A DNA stretch of 64,000 nucleotides from Photorhabdus laumondii subsp. laumondii (GCF_003343245.1 NZ_CP024901.1:1922001-1986000), one strand, 5' to 3'; shown: positions 10,052 through 20,114, counted from the stretch's first letter. The notes: generated by a model from the letters alone, not told the origin. Translations and numbers: made by a program.

Positions 10052-11095
10052 ATGAAAAAGATGAAACACACAGCTTTAGCCAGTTTATTGGCATTAATTA
10101 GTGGTTCTGCTTTTGCTTTACCAAATATTACACTTTTGGCGACGGGAGGGACGATCGCGGGTGGCGGGAAGTCTGCAATCCAATCCAACTATGTTGCTGG
10201 AAGGGTTGCCATTGATGAATTAGTCAATGCTGTTCCTGAGATCAAAAATATCGCCAACCTAAAAGGTGAACAGGTGGTGAGTATTGGCTCGCAAGATATG
10301 AATGATCAGGTGTGGTTAACGCTAGCGAAAAGAATCAACGCTGATTGTGACAAGACCGATGGTTTTGTTATCACCCATGGTACTGACACGATGGAAGAAA
10401 CCGCTTACTTCCTCGATCTGACTACCCACTGCCAGAAACCCATTGTCATGGTTGGAGCGATGCGTCCATCTACAGCGCTTGGTGCTGATGGCCCGTTAAA
10501 TCTGTATAACGCTGTGGTCGTTGCCGGTGATACAGCATCAGCCAAACGCGGTGTGTTGATGGCAATGAATGATGCGGTTATCAGTGGGCGCACCGTGGTG
10601 AAAATGAGCACCACCGAAGTTCAGGCGTTCCAGCCAGTTAATGCGGGTGCTGAGGGCTTTGTTCATAATGGCAAAGTCAATTATTATGCTGACGCGAAGC
10701 CGAGAGCCAATAAGGCTATTTTTGATGTCAGTAAACTCGATAAGCTACCGAAAGTAGGTATTGTTTATAACTATGCCAATGCGTCTGATCTGCCGGCGAA
10801 AGCTCTGTTGAAAGATGGTTACCAAGGCATTGTCAGCGCTGGTGTGGGCAACGGTAATATGTACAAGGCGATTTTCGATACTCTGGCCTTGGCGGCTAAA
10901 GATGGGGTTGTGGTCGTCAGATCAAGCCGTGTACCGGTGGGATATGTTACTCAGGATGCGGAAGTAGACGATAGCAAACATGGCTTTGTCGCTTCTGAAC
11001 GTTTGAATCCGCAAAAGGCCAGAGTACTTTTACAATTAGCTCTGACTGAAACACGTAATCCGGTGAAAATTCACGAGATGTTTGTGAAATATTGA
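10052..11095 (+). CDS. ansB: periplasmic L-asparaginase 2
   Basis: 347 residues. Hydrolyses asparagine to aspartate and ammonia in the periplasm. A signal peptide with a hydrophobic core ends at SAFA (residues 19-22), giving a mature start LPNITLLATGG. Both threonine motifs are present: LATGGTIAG (nucleophile Thr) and HGTDTMEETA (Thr/Asp of the second triad). GGAAGAAG precedes the ATG. It is monocistronic and divergent from ycaO. In E. coli ansB is controlled by CRP and FNR; I found only weak half-sites upstream here. Confidence 0.95.
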   Translation: MKKMKHTALASLLALISGSAFALPNITLLATGGTIAGGGKSAIQSNYVAGRVAIDELVNAVPEIKNIANLKGEQVVSIGSQDMNDQVWLTLAKRINADCDKTDGFVITHGTDTMEETAYFLDLTTHCQKPIVMVGAMRPSTALGADGPLNLYNAVVVAGDTASAKRGVLMAMNDAVISGRTVVKMSTTEVQAFQPVNAGAEGFVHNGKVNYYADAKPRANKAIFDVSKLDKLPKVGIVYNYANASDLPAKALLKDGYQGIVSAGVGNGNMYKAIFDTLALAAKDGVVVVRSSRVPVGYVTQDAEVDDSKHGFVASERLNPQKARVLLQLALTETRNPVKIHEMFVKY

Positions 11096-11264
11096 TTTGT
11101 GATTCAGAGATAACAAATAGGGCGTGCGGGTGACGGAGTTTCGCGCGCTATAGCGAGGAAACGCGCTGATTAAAACTAGCAGTTGAAAGTAGCATTCTGC
11201 TCAAAAAGTAGCTAAGATATTATTTGTACGGAAATTTGCCGGATAATTTTAGTCGAGGTCTATT

Positions 11265-11540
11265 ATGGCTACTTCCACCGCGCGTTTTGAGGCGCGTATG
11301 AATCCTGAACTACATGCCCTGATTAAACGGGCCGCTGAAATTCAAGGACGTACTATGACTGATTTTGTTGTGTCTGCTGCACAGGATGCGGCGCAACGCG
11401 CAATTGAGCAGTCAGAAGTACTCCGTTTGTCTCTGGCCGATCAGCAATGTTTTGCGCAGGCATTGCTGAATCCACCGGAATCGACTCCGGCGCTTGAACG
11501 TGCATTTGCACGGCACCGCTCTTTGTTACGATCAGAATGA
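11265..11540 (+). CDS. DUF1778 (TacA-type) antitoxin
   Basis: 91 residues. Ribbon-helix-helix antitoxin: N-terminal ARFEARMNPELHALIKRAAEIQGRT, split here as an arm, helix and turn, followed by MTDFVVSAAQDAA. The C-terminal part (residues 55-91) would wrap the partner toxin. It overlaps the GNAT gene by 4 bp (ATGA), the classical arrangement of TacAT/AtaRT/KacAT modules, and should bind its own promoter as the antitoxin-toxin complex. The spacing from ansB (169 bp) suggests its own promoter. Confidence 0.92.
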   Translation: MATSTARFEARMNPELHALIKRAAEIQGRTMTDFVVSAAQDAAQRAIEQSEVLRLSLADQQCFAQALLNPPESTPALERAFARHRSLLRSE

Positions 11541-12040
11541 GTTCCACGATGTTTGATGTTATGCAACTCAACGAAGAACACGATCGTGATTCGTTCTACA
11601 GTGGTTCAGAATTTCTAGATGGTTACTTTCAGAGACAGGTTGGTCAGGATGTTAGGTGCCGCGTAGCAGCTTGTTTTGTTGCGCTTCATGATCACCGTGT
11701 AGCGGGATATTATACTCTGGCTGCTGCCGGTATCCAGTTGGCCAACCTCCCGACAGCTACTATTAAGAAATTGCCACGATACCCAACAGTGCCGGCAGTA
11801 CGGATGGGGAGGTTGGCCGTTGATCAGGCATTTAGAAATCAGGGACTCGGTGGAGCATTGCTAGCTGATGCTATTGAGAGGACCATTCGTGCCGAAATTG
11901 CATCTTATGCGCTGCTTGTTGACGCAAAAGATGATAATGCAGTGCAATTTTACCGACATCATGGTTTTATTGCTTTACCCGATTCGCCATTCACATTATT
12001 CCTTCCTCTCATCGCTGTAGATAAAAAAGGTAAAAAATAA
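11537..12040 (+). CDS. GNAT-family toxin (TacT/AtaT type)
   Basis: 167 residues. Acetyltransferase toxin of the family that acetylates the amino group of charged aminoacyl-tRNA and stops translation. The acetyl-CoA loop is RNQGLGG in VRMGRLAVDQAFRNQGLGG (about residues 94-112), with the catalytic-type tyrosine in VQFYRHHGF near 140. The N-terminal FYSGSEFLDGYFQRQ is typical of this subgroup. Start ATG overlaps the antitoxin stop; an in-frame ATG four codons on is an alternative. Function is inferred from family and partner. Confidence 0.92.
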   Translation: MSSTMFDVMQLNEEHDRDSFYSGSEFLDGYFQRQVGQDVRCRVAACFVALHDHRVAGYYTLAAAGIQLANLPTATIKKLPRYPTVPAVRMGRLAVDQAFRNQGLGGALLADAIERTIRAEIASYALLVDAKDDNAVQFYRHHGFIALPDSPFTLFLPLIAVDKKGKK

Positions 12041-12211
12041 GCGGTTCACCTGTAATAGCGCTGAATGAATAAGTTTATTGGCTATTTTTGCGATAGTTTT
12101 GTTCAACGTTTGAATAACCATTGCAGCAATGAAATGGGAATGGTACAACCGGTATATCAGATTATTTATTGTTATCAATCATTGTTATTTCGTCAGAATA
12201 AGGTGAGGTAA

Positions 12212-13300
12212 ATGAATCAGGTATATAATTTCAGTTCAGGTCCCGCTATGTTACCCGTTGAAGTATTGCGTAGAGCTGAACAGGAGCTCTGTAACTGGCA
12301 TGGTATTGGGACTTCAATTATGGAGATCAGTCACCGGGGTAAGGAATTTATCGCAGTGGCAAAGGAAGCTGAAAATGATCTGCGGGATTTATTATCAGTG
12401 CCTGAAAACTATAAAGTATTGTTCTGTCATGGTGGTGCCCGCGGTCAATTTGCCGCTATTCCAATGAACCTATTGGGTGACAAGGTTAAAGCCGATTATA
12501 TTGATGGCGGTTATTGGGCGGCATGTGCAGTTAAAGAAGCCAAAAAATACTGCACACCGAATGTGATTAATATCAAAACCGAAATTAATGGCTTGAAAAG
12601 CGTTAAACCAATGCGTGAATGGTCATTGAGTGATGATGCGGCTTATGTTCATTATTGCCCGAATGAAACTATTGATGGTATCGCTATTCATGAACAGCCG
12701 GATTTTAGCGATAATAAAATTATTATTGCTGACTACTCTTCCTCTATTCTTTCCGGGCCATTGGATGTTAGCCGTTACGGTATGATTTATGCGGGAGCGC
12801 AGAAAAATATTGGTCCTGCTGGTATCACATTAGTTATTGTGCGTGAAGATTTATTGGGCAAAGCCCGTAAAGAAACCCCGTCCATTTTCGACTATGCTGT
12901 TTTGGCAGAGAATGACTCCATGTTCAACACACCGCCAACGTTTGCCTGGTATCTCTCTGGTTTGGTCTTCAAATGGCTGAAAGAGCAAGGTGGAGTACAA
13001 GAGATGGCAAAGCGCAACCGAGCTAAGGCTGAACTGCTTTATGATGTGATTGATAAGAGTGATTTTTATCGCAACCAGGTTGCCCCTGAAAATCGTTCTC
13101 TGATGAATGTACCGTTCCAGATGGTGGATGCCTCACTGGATAGCAAGTTTCTGGCGGAGGCTGATGCACAAGGGTTGCAGGCACTGAAAGGGCACCGGGT
13201 TTCCGGTGGTATGCGTGCTTCTATTTATAATGCGATGTCGATAGAAGGGGTTCAGGCTTTAGTTGATTTTATGGCTGATTTTGAGCGCCGTAACGGCTAA
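12212..13300 (+). CDS. serC: phosphoserine aminotransferase
   Basis: 362 residues. PLP enzyme converting 3-phosphohydroxypyruvate to phosphoserine (serine synthesis) and acting in pyridoxal phosphate synthesis. N-terminus [15 protein letters not shown] is diagnostic; the PLP lysine is in [10 protein letters not shown] (about residue 197). AGGTGAGG lies just before the ATG. In enterobacteria serC and aroA form one operon; here the 249-bp gap between them contains a full ERIC repeat. Confidence 0.97.
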   Translation: MNQVYNFSSGPAMLPVEVLRRAEQELCNWHGIGTSIMEISHRGKEFIAVAKEAENDLRDLLSVPENYKVLFCHGGARGQFAAIPMNLLGDKVKADYIDGGYWAACAVKEAKKYCTPNVINIKTEINGLKSVKPMREWSLSDDAAYVHYCPNETIDGIAIHEQPDFSDNKIIIADYSSSILSGPLDVSRYGMIYAGAQKNIGPAGITLVIVREDLLGKARKETPSIFDYAVLAENDSMFNTPPTFAWYLSGLVFKWLKEQGGVQEMAKRNRAKAELLYDVIDKSDFYRNQVAPENRSLMNVPFQMVDASLDSKFLAEADAQGLQALKGHRVSGGMRASIYNAMSIEGVQALVDFMADFERRNG

Positions 13301-13380
13301 TTTGTCAATCATTACCGGGAACAATGGTTCCCGGCTCATTCAAGTAAAAAATATTTCCTCAAACGTAAAAATGACTCACT

Positions 13381-13508
13381 TATACCCAATGGATTTCAAG
13401 ATGGATCGCGACGGCAAGGGAGCGAATCCCCGGGAGCATAGAGAACGATGTGACCGGGGTGAGTAAGTGCAGCCAACAAAGAAGCAACTTGAAAGATGAC
13501 GGGTATAT
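13381..13508 (+). repeat. ERIC repeat (serC-aroA gap)
   Basis: About 127-bp palindromic enterobacterial repetitive intergenic consensus element: starts TATACCCAATGGATTTC, has the core GAATCCCCGGGAGC and GACCGGGGTGAG, ends GATGACGGGTATA. It lies inside the probable serC-aroA transcript, where it would fold in the mRNA. Confidence 0.92.
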
Positions 13509-13549
13509 AATTAAAACAATGTAATCGAGAACCGGAGAGCCCGTTATTT

Positions 13550-14836
13550 ATGCAATCCCTGATGCTACAACCTATTTCCTACATTAACGGAACTATTAAC
13601 CTGCCAGGGTCAAAAAGTGTTTCTAACCGTGCGCTATTACTGGCGGCTTTCGCCAAAGGTGCTACTTGTTTAACTAACTTGTTGGACAGTGATGATATTC
13701 GTCATATGCTCAATGCTTTGGCTGCGTTGGGTATCAGTTATCGTTTATCTGATGATCGTACCTGTTGTGAAGTTGACGGTATTGGTGGATTGATTACCCA
13801 TCAAGGCCCGATAGAACTGTTTCTGGGTAATGCCGGTACGGCAATGCGCCCCCTAACCGCCGCGTTATGCTTGGGCAAAAATGACGTCGTTCTTACCGGC
13901 GAACCTCGGATGAAAGAGCGTCCGATTGGTCATCTGGTGGATGCTTTGCGTCAGGGGGGGGCAGAAATTGATTATCTGGAGCAGGAAAATTATCCGCCGT
14001 TACACGTCAAAGGGGGTTTTGTTGGCGGCAAAGTGATGGTAGATGGCCGGGTTTCCAGCCAATTTCTGACCGCATTGCTGATGGCTGCGCCATTGGCGGA
14101 AAATGATTCTGAGATTCATATTCAGGGGGAATTGGTTTCCAAACCCTATATTGATATCACTCTGGCATTGATGAAAAGTTTTGGTATTACCATAAATCAC
14201 GATCAATATCAGATTTTCCACATTAAAGGCCGACAGCAATACGTTTCTCCGGGGCACTATTTGGTTGAAGGTGATGCCTCTTCTGCTTCCTATTTTCTGG
14301 CGGCCGCAGCAATTAAAGGTGGCACTGTGCGTGTGACTGGAATTGGTAAAAATAGCCTGCAAGGGGATACCAAATTTGCCAATGTGCTGGAGAAAATGGG
14401 GGCGAAAATTCGTTGGGGTGATGACTTTGTTGAATGCGAACGTGGCACTCTCACTGGCATTGATATGGATATGAATGAGATCCCTGATGCTGCTATGACC
14501 ATTGCAACCACTGCGTTGTTTGCGGCAGGGGAGACCGTCATTCGCAATATATACAACTGGCGGGTAAAAGAGACGGATCGGCTGCATGCGATGGCAACTG
14601 AATTGCGTAAAGTCGGTGCAGAGGTGGAAGAGGGGGTTGATTACATTCGCATCACACCGCCACCAAGATTATTACCTGCTGAAATTGGCACCTATAATGA
14701 TCATCGAATGGCGATGTGTTTCTCGTTGGTGGCGTTGTCCGATACACCGGTTACCATTCTCGATCCAGGTTGTACAGCAAAGACCTTTCCTGATTATTTC
14801 AATCAATTGGAGAGATTAAGCCAGCGAAAGTCATAA
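13550..14836 (+). CDS. aroA: 3-phosphoshikimate 1-carboxyvinyltransferase (EPSP synthase)
   Basis: 428 residues, one more than the E. coli enzyme. It joins phosphoenolpyruvate and shikimate-3-phosphate in aromatic amino-acid synthesis. Motifs of class I enzymes: [16 protein letters not shown] (residues 18-33), [11 protein letters not shown] (about 93-103) and [13 protein letters not shown] (about 120-132). The start [16 protein letters not shown] matches the family. It is downstream of serC on the same strand, with an ERIC in the gap and another after it. Confidence 0.97.
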   Translation: MQSLMLQPISYINGTINLPGSKSVSNRALLLAAFAKGATCLTNLLDSDDIRHMLNALAALGISYRLSDDRTCCEVDGIGGLITHQGPIELFLGNAGTAMRPLTAALCLGKNDVVLTGEPRMKERPIGHLVDALRQGGAEIDYLEQENYPPLHVKGGFVGGKVMVDGRVSSQFLTALLMAAPLAENDSEIHIQGELVSKPYIDITLALMKSFGITINHDQYQIFHIKGRQQYVSPGHYLVEGDASSASYFLAAAAIKGGTVRVTGIGKNSLQGDTKFANVLEKMGAKIRWGDDFVECERGTLTGIDMDMNEIPDAAMTIATTALFAAGETVIRNIYNWRVKETDRLHAMATELRKVGAEVEEGVDYIRITPPPRLLPAEIGTYNDHRMAMCFSLVALSDTPVTILDPGCTAKTFPDYFNQLERLSQRKS

Positions 14837-14883
14837 TTATCGATTATTATGATTTAATAAAGCGTATTTCTTTGATCAAAATC

Positions 14884-15010
14884 TATACCCAATGGATTTC
14901 AAGATGGATCGCGACGGCAAGGGAGTGAATCCCCGGTAGCATAGATAACGATGTGACCGGGGTGAACGAGTGCAGCCAACAAAGAAGCAACTTGAAAGAT
15001 AACGGGTATA
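14884..15010 (+). repeat. ERIC repeat (aroA-cmk gap)
   Basis: Full-length 127-bp ERIC with TATACCC start, CCCCGGTAGCATAG core variant and GGGTATA end, 47 bp after the aroA stop. Confidence 0.92.
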
Positions 15011-15140
15011 TCTACATGGCATGCGCTTATTTCGTTCACTCTGTGAGTGCGTATAATCAACGGCAGATATTGATTATTTTATCGAGTAAATATTCAGCAT
15101 CTGGTGACGTGTTAACTTGCCATGCTAAAGGAGAACAATA

Positions 15141-15824
15141 ATGGTGGCGATAGCCCCAGTAATAACTGTTGATGGGCCAAGCGGTGCAGGTAAAGGAACA
15201 TTATGCCAGGCACTGGCAGAGGTTTTAGGCTGGCAACTGCTTGATTCAGGTGCTATTTATCGAGTGTTGGCACTGGCCGCGATTCATCATCAGGTGGATA
15301 TCCAGTCTGAAGACGCGTTAGTTCCTCTGGCTGCTAATCTTGATGTGCGTTTTGTCCCTAGAAAAGGGAAGCTCAGTGTGATGCTTGAGGGCGAGGATGT
15401 CAGTAATGAGATCCGGACCGAGGCGGTCGGCAATACTGCCTCGCAGGCGGCTGCTTTCCCACGGGTTCGTGAAGCCTTGTTACGGCGTCAGCGTGCTTTT
15501 CGGGTTGCACCGGGCTTGATTGCCGATGGCCGTGATATGGGAACCGTGGTGTTTTCTGATGCTCCGGTGAAAATATTTCTTGATGCCAGCGCAGAAGAAC
15601 GTGCACGCAGACGTATGCTACAGTTGCAGGAAAAAGGCTTTAGTGTTAACTTTGAATGTCTTTTGTCCGAGATACAGGAGCGTGATTACCGCGATCGTAA
15701 CCGGGCAGTTGCGCCGTTAGCGCCGGCTAAAGATGCATTAATATTGGATTCAACCAGTATGTCTATCGAAGAAGTCATCGACAAGGCGCTAAATTATGCG
15801 AAAAAAATTCTCTCAATTACCTGA
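15141..15824 (+). CDS. cmk: cytidylate kinase
   Basis: 227 residues. Phosphorylates CMP and dCMP with ATP. P-loop GPSGAGKGT at residues 12-20; NMP-binding and lid elements follow, including DSGAIYR and [20 protein letters not shown] lies 8-9 bp before the ATG. The next gene is rpsA, the usual cmk-rpsA-ihfB order. Confidence 0.96.
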   Translation: MVAIAPVITVDGPSGAGKGTLCQALAEVLGWQLLDSGAIYRVLALAAIHHQVDIQSEDALVPLAANLDVRFVPRKGKLSVMLEGEDVSNEIRTEAVGNTASQAAAFPRVREALLRRQRAFRVAPGLIADGRDMGTVVFSDAPVKIFLDASAEERARRRMLQLQEKGFSVNFECLLSEIQERDYRDRNRAVAPLAPAKDALILDSTSMSIEEVIDKALNYAKKILSIT

Positions 15825-16005
15825 GCGATTTTAAGTTTTTAGCTTATAATTGATGACGATGTACTAAAAATTAGGTACGCGGGTATCAAATTTTTTCGCA
15901 AACCAAACAACCTTGTTACAGGGAAATAGTAGCAGGGCATGTAAAACAACCCCATTCGGCGGGAAGCTAAATGGACGTTAAATTAAAATCTTGAAGATCA
16001 TTAAC
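15825..16005 (+). promoter_or_regulatory. rpsA leader region
   Basis: 181 bp between cmk and rpsA. No strong Shine-Dalgarno is present; only GAAG about 9 bp before the ATG. In E. coli this leader folds into hairpins and is the target of S1 autoregulation. The weak ribosome site and conserved context fit the same control here; the structure itself was not computed. Confidence 0.5.
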
Positions 16006-17679
16006 ATGACAGAATCTTTTGCTCAACTCTTTGAAGAATCCCTGCTATCTATTGAAACTCGTCCAGGTGCTATCGTTCGCGGCATCGTTGTTGCTATTGA
16101 TAAAGACGTTGTATTGGTTGATGCAGGTCTGAAATCAGAATCCGCAATTCCTGTAGAACAGTTTAAAAATGTTCAGGGTGAGCTGGAAATCCAGGTCGGT
16201 GATGAAATTGATGTTGCGTTAGACGCTGTTGAAGATGGTTTTGGTGAAACTGTTCTGTCTCGTGAGAAAGCAAAACGCCATGAAGCGTGGCTGATGCTGG
16301 AAAAAGCTTACGAAGACGCAGAAACAGTTACCGGCATCATCAACGGTAAAGTAAAAGGCGGTTTTACTGTTGAACTGAACGGTATCCGCGCATTCCTGCC
16401 TGGTTCTCTGGTTGATGTTCGTCCAGTTCGTGATACAACTCACCTGGAAGGTAAAGAGCTTGAGTTTAAAGTCATCAAACTGGATCAGAAACGCAACAAC
16501 GTCGTGGTTTCTCGTCGTGCTGTTATTGAATCTGAAAACAGTGCAGAACGTGATCAACTGCTGGAAAACCTGCAAGAAGGTATGGAAGTTAAAGGTATCG
16601 TTAAGAACCTGACTGACTACGGCGCATTTGTTGATCTGGGTGGCGTTGATGGCTTGCTGCACATTACTGATATGGCTTGGAAACGTGTTAAACATCCAAG
16701 TGAAATCGTCAATGTGGGCGATGAAATCGCAGTTAAGGTACTGAAATTTGACCGTGAGCGTACCCGTGTATCTTTGGGCCTGAAACAACTGGGCGAAGAT
16801 CCTTGGGTAGCAATCGCTAAGCGTTATCCAGAAGGCACTAAACTGACTGGTCGCGTAACTAACCTGACTGATTACGGCTGCTTCGTAGAGATCGAAGAAG
16901 GCGTTGAAGGTCTGGTACACGTTTCAGAAATGGACTGGACCAACAAAAACATCCACCCATCCAAAGTGGTTAACGTTGGTGACGTTGTGGAAGTTATGGT
17001 TCTGGATATCGACGAAGAACGTCGTCGTATCTCCCTGGGTCTGAAACAGTGTAAAGCTAACCCTTGGCAGTTATTTGCTGAGACTCACAACAAAAATGAC
17101 CGCGTTGAAGGTAAGATCAAGTCTATTACTGACTTCGGTATCTTCATTGGTCTGGATGGCGGCATTGATGGCCTGGTTCACCTGTCTGACATCTCCTGGA
17201 ACGTTGCTGGAGAAGAAGCCGTTCGTGAATACAAAAAAGGCGATGAAATCGCGGCTGTTGTTCTGCAAGTAGATGCAGAGCGTGAGCGTATCTCTCTGGG
17301 CATTAAACAACTGGCAGAAGATCCATTCAATAACTACCTGTCCGTGAACAAGAAAGGTGCTATTGTTACTGGTAAAGTTACCGCAGTTGATGCTAAAGGT
17401 GCGACAGTAGAACTGGCTGACGGCGTTGAAGGTTACCTGCGTGCATCAGAAGCTTCTCGTGACCGTGTTGAAGATGCAACGCTGGTTCTGAACGTGGGTG
17501 ATGCAGTTGAAGCTAAATATACTGGAGTTGATCGCAAAAACCGCGTTATCAACTTGTCTGTTCGCGCTAAAGACGAAGCTGACGAAAAAGACGCTATCGC
17601 TTCTGTGAACAAACAAGAAGACGCAAACTTTGCAAACAATGCGATGGCTGAAGCTTTCAAAGCAGCGAAAGGCGAATAA
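16006..17679 (+). CDS. rpsA: 30S ribosomal protein S1
   Basis: 557 residues. RNA-binding ribosomal protein that helps mRNA docking on the 30S subunit. Six S1/OB domains can be followed by repeated glycine-rich strands such as [38 protein letters not shown] and [19 protein letters not shown]. The open frame extends five codons upstream; I chose the ATG at 16006 because [13 protein letters not shown] is the conserved start. Codon use is that of a highly expressed gene. Confidence 0.97.
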   Translation: MTESFAQLFEESLLSIETRPGAIVRGIVVAIDKDVVLVDAGLKSESAIPVEQFKNVQGELEIQVGDEIDVALDAVEDGFGETVLSREKAKRHEAWLMLEKAYEDAETVTGIINGKVKGGFTVELNGIRAFLPGSLVDVRPVRDTTHLEGKELEFKVIKLDQKRNNVVVSRRAVIESENSAERDQLLENLQEGMEVKGIVKNLTDYGAFVDLGGVDGLLHITDMAWKRVKHPSEIVNVGDEIAVKVLKFDRERTRVSLGLKQLGEDPWVAIAKRYPEGTKLTGRVTNLTDYGCFVEIEEGVEGLVHVSEMDWTNKNIHPSKVVNVGDVVEVMVLDIDEERRRISLGLKQCKANPWQLFAETHNKNDRVEGKIKSITDFGIFIGLDGGIDGLVHLSDISWNVAGEEAVREYKKGDEIAAVVLQVDAERERISLGIKQLAEDPFNNYLSVNKKGAIVTGKVTAVDAKGATVELADGVEGYLRASEASRDRVEDATLVLNVGDAVEAKYTGVDRKNRVINLSVRAKDEADEKDAIASVNKQEDANFANNAMAEAFKAAKGE

Positions 17680-17696
17680 TTCAAGTGAATAACGGT

Positions 17697-17718
17697 GGAT
17701 AACACGTAAGTGTTATCC
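17697..17718 (+). other. stem-loop between rpsA and ihfB
   Basis: Perfect 9-bp stem GGATAACAC / GTGTTATCC with a GTAA loop, 17 bp after the rpsA stop. There is no T-run, so it is more likely an mRNA 3'-end stabiliser or processing site than a full terminator. Confidence 0.5.
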
Positions 17719-17744
17719 AAGTGCGGTAGTTTAGGGAGGTACTC

Positions 17745-18029
17745 ATGACCAAGTCTGAATTAATTGAAAGACTTGCTGGCCAGCAATCTCATATTTCGGC
17801 CAAAACCGTTGAAGATGCAGTGAAAGAAATACTCGACCATATGGCAATAACATTGGCAGATGGTGAACGTATAGAGGTGCGCGGATTCGGCAGTTTTTCT
17901 CTTCACTACCGTGCTCCGCGCGTAGGTCGTAACCCTAAAACCGGTGATAAAGTGGAGCTGGAAGGTAAATACGTTCCCCATTTTAAACCTGGGAAAGAGT
18001 TGCGTGATCGCGTGAATATCTACGATTAA
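17745..18029 (+). CDS. ihfB: integration host factor subunit beta
   Basis: 94 residues. HU/IHF-family DNA-bending protein, heterodimer with IhfA. The N-terminal helices [13 protein letters not shown] and the beta arm with the intercalating proline in [12 protein letters not shown] (about residues 61-72) are clear. TTTAGGGAGGT is the ribosome site. It follows rpsA by 65 bp and ends at a strong terminator. Confidence 0.97.
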   Translation: MTKSELIERLAGQQSHISAKTVEDAVKEILDHMAITLADGERIEVRGFGSFSLHYRAPRVGRNPKTGDKVELEGKYVPHFKPGKELRDRVNIYD

Positions 18030-18094
18030 GTTTGAAGATAACAAGTTATTGCTTATTCTAAACAGTGTTTCGATACTGTTTTAGATTCATAACA

Positions 18095-18125
18095 AAGTGC
18101 TGGCCTTTTGGTCAGCGCTTTTTTG
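18095..18125 (+). terminator. Rho-independent terminator after ihfB
   Basis: AGTGCTGGCC, loop TTTT, GGTCAGCGCT (one G-T/G-A imperfection), then TTTTTTG. A smaller hairpin AAACAGT/ACTGTTT lies just before it at about 18059-18081. Confidence 0.8.
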
Positions 18126-18129
18126 ATCT

Positions 18130-18483
18130 AATCAAGGCTCATATAAAAAGAGCTAACTTTTATACTTAGAAAACCTTCCCCATAATCCTGTCAATCTGAC
18201 GCTGTGTCCCCAGAAATCACTCGTATGCAAAATTAATATCGTCATTGGTTTTAAATTTATTCGTGATATTCGCTTTTGATAAATAAATGTATAAAAGTTG
18301 TTAAAAATATAAGGTAATACCGGCATCAAGCCACTTAATTTCGATAAATTTCGGAATATTCCTATATATTTTTAGGTGAAATCCATTGCATCATTGAATA
18401 TTTATTAATCCATAAGTGGTGAAAACATGATGATTTCAGTTAGAACCACTCTTCATGCTATAAATCAATGGAGAAGTGAATAG
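18130..18483. other. AT-rich intergenic region between ihfB and the PAAR gene
   Basis: 354 bp with no gene I can support. It is the left border of an accessory segment that lies between the core genes ihfB and comEC. It presumably holds the PAAR promoter. Confidence 0.5.
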
Positions 18484-18723
18484 ATGGCAATAGGGTATTT
18501 CCTGCTGGTTGGTGATAAAACAACGTGTGGCGGCCAGATTATTACTGGTGACCACACCATGACATTTGATGGGCGAGCAACGGCTCGTGAAGGAGATAAG
18601 GTTACTTGTGGTAAACATCCCGGCACTTACATCATTGTCGGTGGTGTAACAGATATGTTTGACATGGGGCGTAAGTTGGCTGGCACATTGGATAAAATAT
18701 CAGAATACCGCCTCTGGTGGTGA
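18484..18723 (+). CDS. PAAR-domain protein (T6SS spike tip type)
   Basis: 79 residues. The protein is almost entirely one PAAR motif: GYFLLVGDKTTCGGQI, GDHTMTFDG, AREGDKVTCGKHPGTY and IVGGVTDMFDMGRKLAGTL. PAAR proteins sharpen VgrG spikes and may carry effectors. The last residues (SEYRLWW) do not look like the usual cysteine-containing PAAR tail. The +2 frame just beyond reads GGDLIFYPEEGIEDNPEGVL before running into an ERIC, so the gene may be frameshifted. GGAGAAGTG precedes the ATG. With the hcp pseudogene at 1.5 kb it suggests remnants or orphan parts of a T6SS. Confidence 0.85.
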   Translation: MAIGYFLLVGDKTTCGGQIITGDHTMTFDGRATAREGDKVTCGKHPGTYIIVGGVTDMFDMGRKLAGTLDKISEYRLWW

Positions 18724-18782
18724 TTTAATATTTTATCCTGAGGAAGGCATTGAAGATAACCCAGAAGGTGTTCTTAAAGTTA

Positions 18783-18909
18783 TATACCCTATGGATTTCA
18801 AGATGCATCGCGGCGGCAAGGGAGCGAATCCCCGGGAGCATAGCGAACTATGTGACCGGGGTGAGAGAGTGCAGCCAGCAAAGAGGCAACTTGAAGGATA
18901 ACGGGTATA
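18783..18909 (+). repeat. ERIC repeat (after PAAR gene)
   Basis: Full 127-bp ERIC beginning TATACCCTATGGATTTC and ending GATAACGGGTATA, 60 bp after the PAAR stop. Confidence 0.92.
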
Positions 18910-18961
18910 AAAGAATGGCGAGCCAGAAGAGATAAACCGGGCTTTAAAAATAGCGGTCTGA

Positions 18962-18982
18962 AACGCCCAATAAGGCGTTCGT
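18962..18982. terminator. hairpin between convergent genes
   Basis: AACGCC, loop CAATAA, GGCGTT followed by CGTTCTT. It lies between the PAAR gene (plus) and the 308-residue gene (minus). Short and T-poor; weak terminator at best. Confidence 0.4.
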
Positions 18983-18992
18983 TCTTATAAAG

Positions 18993-19919
18993 TTATTGGT
19001 CTAACTGTAATTGAGCTCTTAGTCTAATATATTGATTCTTATGATGATCAGCCATTCGCCTTAACTCTTCATCAAGAAACATATCCGGCAACTCGTAATC
19101 ATCCCTGTGTTCAGAGAGATTAACTTGAAGTGATTCAAGAACTTTATGGAGTTCAATCCCATATTTTACAAGACAATGACGCCGTGATCGTTCTTGTAGC
19201 AGATAACCAAAGTCTTCAACATATTTTCTGGCTGTTCGAAAATCTTCATGCTCAAGTTTTTCTAACAGAAAGTAATAAGTAGGGATCATCAGGCTTCTGA
19301 TGCGCTCTTTCTCGACCTCAATATCGTCTTTGACTTTATTCACAATGTTGGCGAGGCGAGATCGAATACAAGCGATAGGATTCAAAATACGAACGAGCTC
19401 ATGAGAGCCTGGCGCTGCATTAATCATAAAACGTTCTGTATTCAAGTATAGTTTGTCGCCAGATAAATCGTCGTGTTCAAAACCTGCTGGCCGGTCAATG
19501 ATATCAACAAGGTTACATTCATCATTGTTATCAGGGTTAGAGAACAACCGGCCTTCATGCTCTTTAATTGTCTTTGTGTCCTTATCGGTCAGAAGGCATA
19601 TTGCAATAGATGGGAAATCAAGTGGATTGTTATAGTGAGGTTCAACGTTGAATGCTCTGGCGATGTTTTCAACATTGTTCCGTTTTGTTACATAATCAAC
19701 ATCAACAGAAGTTATGAAAACTTCATTAGGTAAATTATCTTTCGAGTATTTATGAAGGTATGTATTTACCCAGTAGCGCACAGCTTGACCACCAACAGTG
19801 ATTGCTGGCCCTGCTAAACTATCAGCGTTTTGGACTAGCTCTTGATTGAGTAAATAAATTTGTTCAGAAGGCGGTATGTGTTCAACAGTCATAAAAAAAG
19901 AACCAAATATTATAAACAC
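18993..19919 (-). CDS. nucleotidyltransferase-like hypothetical protein
   Basis: 308 residues as an open frame from GTG; an ATG at residue 10 (MTVEHIPPSEQ) is an alternative start at 19892. I do not recognise a named gene. The segment GGQAVRYWVNTYL followed about 25 residues on by TSVDVDYV resembles the G-G...and S-x-D-x-D core of minimal nucleotidyltransferases, including AbiEii-type toxins. The C-terminal half is charged and helical-looking. A 52-residue gene lies 36 bp upstream on the same strand. A toxin-antitoxin or phage-defence role is possible but rests only on this motif and the two-gene layout. Confidence 0.6.
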   Translation of the reverse strand: MFIIFGSFFMTVEHIPPSEQIYLLNQELVQNADSLAGPAITVGGQAVRYWVNTYLHKYSKDNLPNEVFITSVDVDYVTKRNNVENIARAFNVEPHYNNPLDFPSIAICLLTDKDTKTIKEHEGRLFSNPDNNDECNLVDIIDRPAGFEHDDLSGDKLYLNTERFMINAAPGSHELVRILNPIACIRSRLANIVNKVKDDIEVEKERIRSLMIPTYYFLLEKLEHEDFRTARKYVEDFGYLLQERSRRHCLVKYGIELHKVLESLQVNLSEHRDDYELPDMFLDEELRRMADHHKNQYIRLRAQLQLDQ

Positions 19920-19955
19920 TGGCTCATTATATCATGTGCGGTATAGGGGGAAGAA

Positions 19956-20114
19956 TCAGAAGCTTGGAGCCATACCAGCAACGAAACTACCTGATGGCAC
20001 ACTTAAAGCAGGTCTTTGTATAACAGGCTGTGGAGCTGCATGACTACTCTTCTGCTCTTTTACACGTTGAGCGTATGCAACATGTTGTGCTTTCTTAATA
20101 TCAGGTGCATTCAT
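19956..20114 (-). CDS. small hypothetical protein upstream of the nucleotidyltransferase-like gene
   Basis: 52 residues, MNAPDIKKAQHVAYAQRVKE at the N-terminus and a low-complexity Pro/Ser/Val tail. The ribosome site AGGAAG lies 9 bp before the ATG. Its stop is 36 bp before the GTG of the 308-residue gene, so the two are probably co-transcribed. The basic, helix-prone N-terminus and flexible tail would fit a small regulator or antitoxin, but no known family is recognised. Confidence 0.55.
   Translation of the reverse strand: MNAPDIKKAQHVAYAQRVKEQKSSHAAPQPVIQRPALSVPSGSFVAGMAPSF

Noticed and set aside
14000..14587. 195-codon minus-strand frame in aroA
   Set aside because: Shadow of the conserved EPSP synthase coding sequence.
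16219..16920. 233-codon minus-strand frame in rpsA
   Set aside because: Long only because of the biased codon use of rpsA; no ribosome site or family.
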